Assembly: GCA_900554845.1 (NCBI GenBank)
Contig: USIY01000115.1
Coordinates: 1-7,041, forward strand
Reading direction: 5' to 3'
Length of the DNA: 7,041 nucleotides
Source of the DNA: an uncultured Bacteroidales bacterium
GTDB lineage: Bacteria > Bacteroidota > Bacteroidia > Bacteroidales > Muribaculaceae
The first letter of the stretch is position 1, and every line of letters begins with the position of its first letter. A program made the position numbers and the translations under genes. The notes under the pieces are model-generated. The model saw nothing but the letters and a program-made list of their open reading frames with translations. It had not been told where the DNA came from and ran no database searches. Shown piece after piece: positions 1 to 7,041 of this stretch.

Positions 1-99
1 GGGTACATACACCCCGGCGGCATTGTTCTTAGGCTCCGTGGCGCCGCAAGCCATCATGACCAGCGCCACTCCTATCGGCAGAAACAATATTCTCTTCAT
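1..99 (-). CDS. Putative lipoprotein, N-terminal part only
   Basis: Reading from the ATG at 99-97, the first 33 codons are visible before the window ends, so the gene is partial at its 3' end. The N-terminus starts MKRILFLPIGVALVMMACG: a positive N-region, a hydrophobic stretch of about 12 residues and a lipobox-like MMAC, with Cys18 as the predicted lipidated residue. The mature part begins CGATEPKNN and lacks a strongly acidic run after the cysteine, so surface export is not obvious; it may face the periplasm or the surface. The start lies four bases after the TAA that ends the RhuM-like remnant, so it is probably co-transcribed with that gene from the promoter near 587-618. I see no closer promoter. 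Too little protein is visible to name a family. Confidence 0.72.
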   Translation of the reverse strand, partial: MKRILFLPIGVALVMMACGATEPKNNAAGVYVP

Positions 100-103
100 A
101 ACA

Positions 104-554
104 TTAATCTTTGTCAAACATTCCCCGTATTTCTTTGTCGAAATCGGAATCAATCCGCTGTGTGGGATTGAATATATCGTCTCGCTTCGAATCTCTTGCG
201 GATAAATTCATTGAGGATCCGGGTTGCCCATTGGCGAAAAAGTGTGGCACGCTTGCTGTTTACGCGATATCCCACACTAATAATGGCATCAAGGGAATAA
301 AACGTCTGTTCCCGTTTCACCTGGCGATTTCCTTCCTGTTGAACTATTAAGTTTTTCTTAATAGTTGATTCCGGCAGCAACTCTTTTGTGTCATAAATAT
401 TTTTAAGATGCTGATTTATCGCTGGAATTGACACATCAAATAGTTGGGCCATGGCCTTCTGTGTGAGCCACAATGTCTCATTCTCCACATAAGCCTGTAC
501 TGTTCCAGAATTGTCCGGGAGATTGTATAAAATGAACTGTATTTCCTTAGCCAT
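104..554 (-). pseudogene. RhuM-family protein, probably decayed by internal deletion and frameshift
   Basis: The first frame runs from the ATG at 554-552 to a TGA at 152-150. It begins MAKEIQFILYNLPDNSG and contains QKAMAQLFDV, INQHLKNIY, LDAIISVGYRVNSKRATLF and RQWATRIL, which I recognise as the conserved N-terminal region of RhuM-family proteins (virulence-associated; function unclear, putative DNA binding). About 120 residues match. After NEFIRK the expected continuation is absent and the frame ends in unrelated sequence. In another frame, bases 211-104 encode FNPTQRIDSDFDKEIRGMF and a TAA; the SDFDKE part resembles, from memory, the end of RhuM proteins. The family is usually about 330 residues, so perhaps 150-200 codons are missing plus a frame change. 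The longer ORF start at 626 lies inside the upstream terminator, and the promoter position favours the ATG at 554. Alternatively, the short ORF at 150-554 could be a functional truncated protein. Confidence 0.66.
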
Positions 555-586
555 GGGATTAGTTTTTGAATTCCTCATCATACCCG

Positions 587-618
587 CAAAATTAGCCAAC
601 CGGCGCCACATATGCAAA
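587..618 (-). promoter_or_regulatory. Bacteroides-type promoter for the RhuM-like gene and probably the lipoprotein
   Basis: On the minus strand TTTG (618-615) is followed after exactly 20 bases by TAATTTTG (594-587). This matches the known Bacteroidetes primary sigma factor pattern of a -33 TTTG and a -7 TAnnTTTG with a 19-21 base spacer. The predicted transcript start is near 580-582. That leaves a leader of about 25-30 bases before the ATG at 554 and makes the methionines at 581 and 578 nearly leaderless. The site directly follows the PUL terminator. Confidence 0.6.
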
Positions 619-657
619 CAAAACATCCCGGCGGTCGCTCTCGGCCGCCGGGATGTT
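615..657 (-). terminator. Rho-independent terminator of the PUL operon
   Basis: Bases 622-634 and 645-657 form a perfect 13-bp inverted repeat (AACATCCCGGCGG and its complement) around a 10-base loop. On the minus strand the stem is followed by TTTTGTTTG, the T-rich tract of an intrinsic terminator. The plus-strand side has no T run, so it acts for minus-strand transcripts. It begins 15 bases after the GH97 stop codon, marking the end of the susD to GH97 transcription unit. Confidence 0.9.
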
Positions 658-672
658 CAATCTAAATCAGTT

Positions 673-2811
673 CTATTTTGCTTTTGGGTTCTGAATAGGC
701 TTTATGGAGATGGCATATCCACCGCCGGGAGCTGCTTTCAAATGCAATTTGCTTTTCGAGGTGACAATCTTCTTCGTTATCCGGTAAGCCTGCCGATTAG
801 TCAGATAATTCGCATCGGGAGCGTCAGCATATATCACAGCCTCATATTTCACTCTTGGATCCAGAAAATCGAGCGATACCGTCGACTCATGACCATGTTC
901 TGAAGCTGTACAACCCACAAACCAATTGTCAGAGCCTTTTGCTTTACGCGCCACAACGATGTATCGTCCCGGCTCCGCTTCGAGATAGCGGCTTTCGTCC
1001 CAGTCCACTGCCACATCCTTGATGAACTGGAAGGCGTCCATATAGCGCTCGTAGTGCTCCGGATAATCGGCTGCCATCTGCAACGGGCTGTACATAGTGA
1101 CGTACAACGCCAGCTGACGGGCAAGAGTGGAGTTGAAGTGTCCCGCTGAATTGGGATTTATCTCTTTCATGTCGAGCACAAAGATTCCCGGAGTATAATC
1201 CATAGGACCTCCCTGCAGACGGGTGAAAGGAAGCACAGTGGTATGGCTCGGCTTATTGCCGGCGAATGACTCGTACTCCGTGCCGCGGGCACTCTCGTTG
1301 CCGATGAGATTCGGATAAGTGCGGGCCAGTCCAGTGGGTCGTGTCGCCTCATGGGCGTTGACCATGATCTTATGCTTGGCGGCTTCGGTCACGGCATACA
1401 GATAATGGTTGTTGAGCCATTGTCCGTAATGGTGTTCGCCGCGAGGCATTACATTGCCGACATATCCCGACTTGACGGCATTGTAGCCATATTTGTCCAT
1501 CAGATCGTAGGCCGCCTGCATGTGGCGCTCATAATTGCGCGTCGCTCCGGACGTCTCATGATGCATCATCAGACGAATCCCCTTGGAATGAGCGTAATCG
1601 TTAAGATACTTGATGTCGAAATCGGGATAGGGGGTGACAAAGTCGAACACGTAGTCCTTGGAATGACCGAACCAGTCCTCCCATCCGATATTCCAGCCTT
1701 CCACCAGAACCTGGTCGAAACCATGCTCGGCGGCAAAGTCTATATACCGTTTCACGTTTTCGGTGTTCGCCGGATGCTGACCGTGCGGTTTGGTTTTGGC
1801 ATAGTCCAGCTCATCGAGCTTCACCGATGGCAGGTCGAATGTGTACGACCATTGCTTGCCGCCACCTATCATCTCCCACCATACACCTATATATTTCACA
1901 GGTTTGATCCAGGATGTGTCTTCATAAGCACAAGGATCGTTGAGATTGTATATAAGATTGGAAGAAAGCATGTCGCGGGCATCATCGCTGATAATCAACG
2001 TACGCCATGGAGACTTGCATGGAGCCTGCAGATGGCCTTTGTTGCCCTGAGCGTCGGGAGTGAGCCAGGATTCGAACACCATACTCTTGTCGTCAAGGTC
2101 AAGATGCATGGTGGAATAGTCGATCAGCGCCGCCTCGTGAATGTTGATGTACACACCGTCATCGGTCTTTAGCTGGATCGAGGTCTGTACCCCGGTAGGG
2201 GAGAACAGCGTCTGAGAGGCATTCGAGGATATCGACTCGTCCATGCGGTCCCGTATTTCGGAGAGCCGTGACTCGGTATAGTCATACTCTTGCGTGTCGT
2301 AATCGCCGGCTATCCACCATGCCATGTGGTCGCCTGTCATCGCGAACTGGCTGTGTTCATCCTTAATGGTGAAATACACGAGATTAGGCTGTGTGGGAAA
2401 CTCATATCTGAACCCTACTCCGTCGTCATAGACGCGGAAACGTATGTCCATAAGTCTGTCGGTGCTACGCTGGCGGAGATGCGCCAGCAATTCACGGTAA
2501 TTGTTGCGTATATGGCTGTTCTCTCCCCATACAGGTTTCCAGGTCTCGTCAAACGAGAGCGTGTCGGTGCCGACGATCTCAAAATCCGACATCAGCGACG
2601 GTGCATCCGCAAGCTCGAGTCCGAGTCCGGAAGCCATTACGACCGGCTTGTCTTTATAATCCACCTTGTACTCCGGCCGTCCGTCGGACTGAAGACCGAA
2701 ATCCAAAGATATCACGCCCGAAGGTGACGATACGGAGGTGACGAGGGCCGACGCCGGAACACCGGAAACGGCAATAAAGGCAAATATCAGATTGTATTTG
2801 AAAAAATTCAT
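673..2811 (-). CDS. GH97 glycoside hydrolase, inverting alpha-glucosidase type (SusB-like)
   Basis: A 712-residue protein, close to B. thetaiotaomicron SusB (738). Residues 1-22 look like a type I signal peptide ending in ASA, which places it in the periplasm. The GH97 N-terminal beta-domain comes first, a TIM barrel spans roughly 300-590, and a C-terminal beta-domain follows. Four glutamates stand out: E419 (MMHHETS), E488 (NAHEATRPTG), E506 (GNESARG) and E512 (GTEYE). Their spacing equals that of SusB E439, E508, E526 and E532, the catalytic and calcium-binding set of inverting GH97 enzymes; E175 probably matches SusB E194. Where retaining members carry an aspartate nucleophile, this protein has SGYVG. 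Expected reaction: hydrolysis of non-reducing alpha-glucosyl residues from imported gluco-oligosaccharides, including alpha-1,6 links. The gene starts 13 bases after the GH66 stop, is last in the operon and ends with TAG. The exact linkage preference cannot be read from sequence. Confidence 0.95.
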   Translation of the reverse strand: MNFFKYNLIFAFIAVSGVPASALVTSVSSPSGVISLDFGLQSDGRPEYKVDYKDKPVVMASGLGLELADAPSLMSDFEIVGTDTLSFDETWKPVWGENSHIRNNYRELLAHLRQRSTDRLMDIRFRVYDDGVGFRYEFPTQPNLVYFTIKDEHSQFAMTGDHMAWWIAGDYDTQEYDYTESRLSEIRDRMDESISSNASQTLFSPTGVQTSIQLKTDDGVYINIHEAALIDYSTMHLDLDDKSMVFESWLTPDAQGNKGHLQAPCKSPWRTLIISDDARDMLSSNLIYNLNDPCAYEDTSWIKPVKYIGVWWEMIGGGKQWSYTFDLPSVKLDELDYAKTKPHGQHPANTENVKRYIDFAAEHGFDQVLVEGWNIGWEDWFGHSKDYVFDFVTPYPDFDIKYLNDYAHSKGIRLMMHHETSGATRNYERHMQAAYDLMDKYGYNAVKSGYVGNVMPRGEHHYGQWLNNHYLYAVTEAAKHKIMVNAHEATRPTGLARTYPNLIGNESARGTEYESFAGNKPSHTTVLPFTRLQGGPMDYTPGIFVLDMKEINPNSAGHFNSTLARQLALYVTMYSPLQMAADYPEHYERYMDAFQFIKDVAVDWDESRYLEAEPGRYIVVARKAKGSDNWFVGCTASEHGHESTVSLDFLDPRVKYEAVIYADAPDANYLTNRQAYRITKKIVTSKSKLHLKAAPGGGYAISIKPIQNPKAK

Positions 2812-2824
2812 ACTTGTGTCAAAA

Positions 2825-4639
2825 TTATTCTATTACAATCATATCCCAGTATTTAAGCGAGGGGACGGTGAATTCCAGCACCCCGCCGGACAACTTGAAA
2901 GGAAGTTCCACCACTGCTCCGCCATGTGTATCGGGGGAGGCCATCCAGACATTCTTCACAGAGCCGTCGATCTTCATGGAAACCGGAAAATCTTTCTTCA
3001 GCAACGGTTCCACGCGGGAGGCGTTCAGATCGCGCCACGACATGTCGTCAGTGTTGAGGAAGTTAAGAAGATGCAGTATGGTCTTGCCGTTGACCTTACG
3101 GGCATAGGTGGTTACGGTGCGGGCTTTCGGCGGCCAAGCCTGAAATTTTACTCTCTTCGTTGCGTCGGTGCAGTTCAACGACACTTCGGTCTCTGAATCC
3201 GTACCTGTGCCACGCAACAGATTCTGATAGGCCGTCATGAAGTCGTAATAACGGATCATGGCGGTGCGCAGATCATCGTTCATGGCCAAAGGAGAGGCCG
3301 GAAAATATTCTCGCGACAGCATATGGTCGCCCAGCTCAAGATGCGAGCCTCCCAACGCCATCATGATGGCGTCAGCCATGATGACTCCGGGATTGTTGAA
3401 ATATCCCTGATGCTTGTCGGCGTAGTCATAGTTCATATATGCCGCGAACACGGTGGCGAGCGTGCCTCCGCTGTAAGCGTCGTTGGCCTTGATAACTTTA
3501 TGTAGGTCATCGAACGATGCCTCGTCGCCCCAGAGCTCGTTGTAACAGAAATCAACTTTGCCTGAACCCGCTATCTGAGACGCTCCGTAACTGCTCACGC
3601 TGTTCATCACAAGGCGTTTGTCGGGATGACGGTTCTTCATTGCGTCGATAAACGAACGGTAACCCGCCGGAAGGTTGACGGTCTTGCCGTTGTAGTCATA
3701 CAGAGTTCCGCGGTTGCCCAGCTGATCGATTTGGTATCCGTCGAAATCAAGTGAGGCATATACGTCGTCATTTCGCTTCCCTATGTAATCCTGCCATCCC
3801 GCGTTCGACGGGTTCACAAGATATATGTCGCTTTTCCAGGATGAAGGAAGCTGATGGAAGTCGCGGTTGCTTCGGGTGGCGTCCTTGTAAAGGAACCAGG
3901 TCTCGCTTACTCCGTCGGCCACGGCGTCGTCGAGGACCCCGAAGCACAGGTTGTAGAATATCGACTTCATGCCGAGCGAATGCTGGACATCGATATAGCG
4001 GCGCACCACATCTGTCGAGACCTCGCGGTTTGCGATATCTGTATATGTGTCAAGCAGCGCTCCGGGCATTCCCCCCAAAGGCCAATGATGCTTGTAGTGC
4101 CAGTCCTGGAACTGTACGCCGTTGATATGGCAGCGGTTCAGGAAATCCATCTCGGCCTCGATCACTCCGGAGGCGAGCTTGGATCGGTCGAACGTCGCAA
4201 CAAAGCCGTAACGAGGGAAACGTTTCCAATCGCTGGATACGTCAACGGCTATGGTGCCGTGTATAGTCTCGGAACCCTCGCCGGACTTATAAATCTCAAC
4301 CATATATCCTGTAAAATCTTCACCTGGAGCGGTCCACTCCCAAGATTTGCCGGAGCCGTCTGTCTCGGCTATTGTCTTCATTCCTTGCCTGTAGCGGATT
4401 TTATATCCGTCTACTGGCGCGGAAGCGGTGAATTTCACCGTCTGGCCGGGAGTATATACTGCTCTGTCGGTGGAAAGATCAATGTCGAGGCTGGAATTTA
4501 TTGCCGTCACTTTGTCGACATTGGTACCGGGATCCTCGCCCCCGGGTTTGTCACCGGGATTGTCGGGGCTGTTGCCGCCGCAGGCCATAAAGGCCAGCGG
4601 CAGCACGAGTGTGATTAGTGTGTTAAACATCGTTTTCAT
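2825..4639 (-). CDS. GH66 dextranase-type endo-glycosidase, lipoprotein
   Basis: A 604-residue protein with a lipoprotein signal peptide (lipobox FMAC, Cys20) and a Gly/Pro/Asp-rich linker to about residue 42. An Ig-like beta-domain covers about 46-135, a TIM barrel about 140-475 and a C-terminal beta-sandwich about 485-604. Motifs seen are FPRYGFVATF (141-150), NGVQFQDWHYKHH (173-185), FDGYQIDQLG (299-308) and FCYNELWGDE (364-373). By GH66 family knowledge, D305 is the likely nucleophile and E368 the acid/base, in a retaining mechanism that cuts internal alpha-1,6 links of dextran. The CBM35 insertion of cycloisomaltooligosaccharide glucanotransferases is not apparent, so a plain dextranase is more likely. 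Lipid anchoring suggests action at the outer membrane, possibly the surface, although the residues after Cys20 (GGNSPDN) are not a strong acidic export tag. The ATG overlaps the stop of the preceding susE-like gene by one base (TGATG), suggesting translational coupling. M4 is an alternative start. Confidence 0.93.
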   Translation of the reverse strand: MKTMFNTLITLVLPLAFMACGGNSPDNPGDKPGGEDPGTNVDKVTAINSSLDIDLSTDRAVYTPGQTVKFTASAPVDGYKIRYRQGMKTIAETDGSGKSWEWTAPGEDFTGYMVEIYKSGEGSETIHGTIAVDVSSDWKRFPRYGFVATFDRSKLASGVIEAEMDFLNRCHINGVQFQDWHYKHHWPLGGMPGALLDTYTDIANREVSTDVVRRYIDVQHSLGMKSIFYNLCFGVLDDAVADGVSETWFLYKDATRSNRDFHQLPSSWKSDIYLVNPSNAGWQDYIGKRNDDVYASLDFDGYQIDQLGNRGTLYDYNGKTVNLPAGYRSFIDAMKNRHPDKRLVMNSVSSYGASQIAGSGKVDFCYNELWGDEASFDDLHKVIKANDAYSGGTLATVFAAYMNYDYADKHQGYFNNPGVIMADAIMMALGGSHLELGDHMLSREYFPASPLAMNDDLRTAMIRYYDFMTAYQNLLRGTGTDSETEVSLNCTDATKRVKFQAWPPKARTVTTYARKVNGKTILHLLNFLNTDDMSWRDLNASRVEPLLKKDFPVSMKIDGSVKNVWMASPDTHGGAVVELPFKLSGGVLEFTVPSLKYWDMIVIE

Positions 4640-4641
4640 CA
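4637..4641 (-). promoter_or_regulatory. TGATG stop-start overlap between the susE-like gene and the GH66 gene
   Basis: The TGA ending the SusE/F-like gene (4641-4639) shares its last A with the ATG of the GH66 gene (4639-4637). Such overlaps commonly couple translation through ribosome reinitiation. I see no purine-rich ribosome binding site that would decide the start, as is usual in Bacteroidetes. Confidence 0.7.
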
Positions 4642-6144
4642 GTCTTTCGCTATTGTTATTTCCTCAAGCAACTGGTTGAGGGTTATGGTATAGTTCCCTG
4701 CTTGCGAGATCACCCATTTGCGGTCCACGTCACCGATGGAGATATCACGGTATTCTCCGGCGAGAGTATCGTCGCTCTTGTCGATGAAAATCGTTTTCTC
4801 CACGGTGCCTGTGGGTGACGCGTTCTCTGAGGAAGCCATGAACCACGCTCCGTTCCAGTCGCTCTGCAGGTCGGCCGAGAATTTCAGCTCTCCCTCGGAT
4901 AGATATCCTGTCCATGTGAAGATATCGGGATCGGACGGATCCACGGTCATGGGAGTTCCCTGTCCCAGGTCCCAGCCGCCGGGAGTGGCGCTTCCTATTA
5001 GATACATTTCAGTGTAGGGCGTGAACGGACGCATTATCATGCGTTCTTTGCCGGGACGTATGTCAAGACAGATTTTATATGCCATATTGGCTTCCGAGGC
5101 GTCCAGATACCACTTGTTGTCAGGATCGAATCCCTTGATGAACTCCACACCTTCCGAGGTATACGGAGCATTCTCGGATGTGGCCTTGTACATATTCTCC
5201 CAGCTTCCTTGGGCAGTTCCGAACTTGAATTGGCCGCCCGCGGGGAAGAAGACGCCCTTGCGGAACAGGAAACTGTCGAGAGGATCCTGCGACATAAGCA
5301 AGAAGTTCCATTCAGTGACATCGCCTACAAAATATATGTTGTCGTACGGGGCTGTGATTCCCTCCACCGGGGTAACGGTTATAGATAGATCAAGCAAATT
5401 CGCGTCCACCTTGTAAGCATGTGCTTCCGTAATCTGGAATTTCAGGTCCGGCTGATCATCCTCATCGCGATAAACGAGTCCTCCCTGTCCATTATTATTA
5501 TACGAAGGAAGGAAATCGCCCAATCGGGTGATAAATTTGAATTCACCGGGACGAAGGTTGCCTGTCCAAGAGAAAACACCGTTGTCAAGGCGCGCCATTT
5601 CGGTGGCGTTGTCAGCGCTCCAACCGTTGGGCGTCGCATCGCCTATGAGGAAAAGAGTTTCGGACACCGGTTTGTACGGAGTGGCCGTGAACCGTACTGA
5701 AGAGGACTGTAAGTCGTCGGAGAGACCGGCTACGGTCGCCGTTACAGTCGCGTCGATCACAAGTGGCGATCCCGGCTGAGCGCCAAGGCGGTCCAGCAGA
5801 ATCTTATTCAGTTCCTCGTTGGAGGGTTTCCAGTCATAGCTCTGCACGGCGTCCTGCTTGATGTACACAGCCTCATCGGCCGACGCCCCTTTGCGCAACA
5901 GACTGAGATTGTAGGTGATGCGTCCTCCGGTGCCATGATTTGTACCCGTGGTCCAGCTGAGGGCTATGGCTTGGGAAGCATGGGTCTTCTCCGCGAGTGT
6001 CACGGCCTCGGCCGATGCCGAGAGGGCAAGAGGCTCCTCTCCCTTGTCAAGATCCATATAGTCGTTGTCGGTGCACCCTTGCAGCAACGGCAGCGCGCAC
6101 AATACGGCTATTGTCTTCGCAAGTTTCTTTATATTTGGTGTCAT
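4639..6144 (-). CDS. SusE/SusF-like outer-membrane glycan-binding lipoprotein
   Basis: A 501-residue protein with a lipoprotein signal peptide (LLQGC, Cys24) followed by TDNDYMDLD, an acidic stretch consistent with a Bacteroidetes surface-export signal. Residues about 38-155 form the SusE-type N-terminal beta-domain. Three related modules follow, starting at LFLIGDATPNGW (164-175), IYFVGDVTEW (270-279) and MYLIGSATPGGW (380-391). Modules 1 and 3 share a later F(S/T)WTG plus GE(F/L)KF signature. This fits the tandem starch-binding-type domains of SusE and SusF, with three modules as in SusF. The role is to hold the glycan at the cell surface beside SusCD; it is not an enzyme. The gene starts 48 bases after the susD stop and overlaps the GH66 start by one base. 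The binding specificity, probably alpha-glucan, is inferred from neighbours. Confidence 0.9.
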   Translation of the reverse strand: MTPNIKKLAKTIAVLCALPLLQGCTDNDYMDLDKGEEPLALSASAEAVTLAEKTHASQAIALSWTTGTNHGTGGRITYNLSLLRKGASADEAVYIKQDAVQSYDWKPSNEELNKILLDRLGAQPGSPLVIDATVTATVAGLSDDLQSSSVRFTATPYKPVSETLFLIGDATPNGWSADNATEMARLDNGVFSWTGNLRPGEFKFITRLGDFLPSYNNNGQGGLVYRDEDDQPDLKFQITEAHAYKVDANLLDLSITVTPVEGITAPYDNIYFVGDVTEWNFLLMSQDPLDSFLFRKGVFFPAGGQFKFGTAQGSWENMYKATSENAPYTSEGVEFIKGFDPDNKWYLDASEANMAYKICLDIRPGKERMIMRPFTPYTEMYLIGSATPGGWDLGQGTPMTVDPSDPDIFTWTGYLSEGELKFSADLQSDWNGAWFMASSENASPTGTVEKTIFIDKSDDTLAGEYRDISIGDVDRKWVISQAGNYTITLNQLLEEITIAKD

Positions 6145-6192
6145 TGGTTTCTAATTTTATCGGTTTACAATCTGGTTTTCTCCTTGTGCGGA

Positions 6193-7041
6193 TCAGTATC
6201 CGGGGTTCTGAGTCATAAGAGGATTGGAGTCCATTTCCGTCTGGGGAATAGGGAAGAGCAGTCTCTCTTTGGTCACGTTGGTCTTGCCGATCGAACGCAG
6301 GAAACGCAGAGCGTATTCACCGTTCTGGATACGTATCATGTCGAACCAACGGTGTCCCTCGAAAGCTAATTCCATACGGCGTTCGTGTATGATTTTCTCA
6401 CGCATCTGGTCCTTGCTGAGTCCTGACGGCACATCGGGGAGTCCGGCGCGGGCACGCACTATATTAAGAGGTGCGGCGGCCTGCGAGGTCTGTCCCAGTT
6501 CGTTAAGGGCCTCAGCCTGCATCAGCAGCACTCCGGCATAGCGGTAAACCACAAAATTCGCGGGAGACGTGTTGTATTCAGGAGAGACGCTCTTGGGGAC
6601 GAGGAATTTCCGTACATTATATCCGGTGTTCGACCATGAGCTTCGGTACTCGGTGCCGTCGAAGTCCGGACATCCTGCATAGAAGACGGTCACATCCTTG
6701 CGAAGATCTCCATCCTCATACTGCGACATGAATTCCTCGGTGGGGAGGTTCCATCCGTAGCTGCCGGCCACAAGATTGGAATTGCGCGGACCCATGAATG
6801 TGGAGAGCCATGACGACTGGGGTGTGTTTCCCCAGAAATCGTATTCGGTGCTTCCTGAATACTGCACCTCGAAAATCGACTCCGGGCCGTTATCGACAAG
6901 GGCGTTGAAATTGTCGGCGTAGGAGCATGCGTTCAGATTGTAACCCAGCGACGTGATCTCGTTGCATATGTTCACCACTTCGCTGTATAGCTATTGGTTG
7001 GAGGGGGCGAGTGTAAGATATATGTCGGCCAGCATATAGAG
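6193..7041 (-). pseudogene. SusD/RagB-family lipoprotein, C-terminal part, interrupted by an in-frame TAG
   Basis: The C-terminal portion of a SusD homologue, with its 5' part beyond the window edge. Family hallmarks are VVYRYAGVLLMQAEALNELG, LNIVRARAGLP, the run ERRMELAFEGHRWFDMIR, LLFPIPQTEMDSNP and the terminal TQNPGY before TGA. SusD proteins bind the polysaccharide on the outer surface and form a lid on the SusC TonB-dependent transporter. The same frame upstream, from 7041, reads LYMLADIYLTLAPSNQ, a good match to the SusD TPR-like region, then meets TAG at 6993-6991 and resumes as LYSEVVNICNEI. A Trp codon (TGG) is the likeliest ancestral codon. Translation could restart at the GTG at 6978-6976, but the product would lack the signal peptide and N-terminal repeats. 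Either this is a true nonsense mutation or a sequence error; the rest of the frame is clean. Confidence 0.85.

Noticed and set aside
555..626. Longer RhuM start at base 626
   Set aside because: The upstream codons overlap the terminator hairpin and the promoter. The conserved RhuM sequence begins at the ATG at 554.
104..657. A defence or mobile-element island around the RhuM gene
   Set aside because: No integrase, transposase, restriction, toxin-antitoxin or terminal repeat signal is visible. One degraded RhuM gene is not enough to claim a system.
673..675. Reassignment of TAG to a sense codon, which would rescue susD
   Set aside because: The GH97 gene ends with TAG where the family C-terminus is expected, and no other gene here contains an internal TAG. 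Readthrough of GH97 would add only one residue before TGA, so this is suggestive rather than decisive.
1351..2172. Plus-strand open frame of 273 codons opposite GH97
   Set aside because: It lies wholly inside the well-supported GH97 gene on the other strand, and its translation shows no recognisable family, signal or plausible composition. It is a shadow frame of a moderately GC-rich gene.
2820..2827. TAATTTTG, a -7 like element just before the GH97 start
   Set aside because: It includes the GH66 stop codon, has only a poor -33 match (ACTG), and would start transcription within a few bases of the GH97 ATG. Probably chance.
3854..4618. Plus-strand open frame of 254 codons opposite GH66
   Set aside because: It is fully antisense to the GH66 gene and shows no family features.

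Overview
The window looks like a Bacteroidales chromosome segment, most likely a gut member of the Bacteroides/Muribaculaceae type. The reasons are a Sus-type polysaccharide utilization locus (PUL), lipoproteins with Bacteroidetes-style lipoboxes, and a Bacteroides-type promoter (TTTG, 20 bases, TAnnTTTG). The taxon is an inference from gene content. All genes read on the minus strand, so the biological order runs from base 7041 down to base 1.

Bases 7041 to 673 hold the downstream part of a PUL: the C-terminal part of a SusD-like glycan-binding lipoprotein, a three-module SusE/SusF-like lipoprotein, a GH66 dextranase-type lipoprotein, and a periplasmic GH97 enzyme with the inverting alpha-glucosidase residue set. 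A perfect 13-bp hairpin followed by a T-rich run closes the operon at 615-657. A SusC transporter would be expected just outside the window beyond 7041. The likely substrate is dextran or another alpha-1,6-rich glucan. GH66 would cut the polymer outside the cell, SusD and SusE/F would hold it for import, and GH97 would release glucose from oligosaccharides in the periplasm.

Two genes appear broken. The susD frame carries an in-frame TAG at 6991-6993, between well-matching SusD-like sequence on both sides. Bases 104-554 hold a RhuM-family gene whose conserved N-terminal region runs into a different reading frame, and that frame encodes what looks like the C-terminal tail of the same family; this suggests an internal deletion with a frameshift. 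Its promoter sits directly against the PUL terminator. Four bases after the RhuM remnant a short lipoprotein gene begins and leaves the window at base 1.

There is no gene-free stretch above 300 bases. I found no RNA gene, CRISPR array, insertion sequence or attachment site. I did not find a convincing new system; the most notable points are the two probable gene lesions and the GH66 plus GH97 enzyme pairing.
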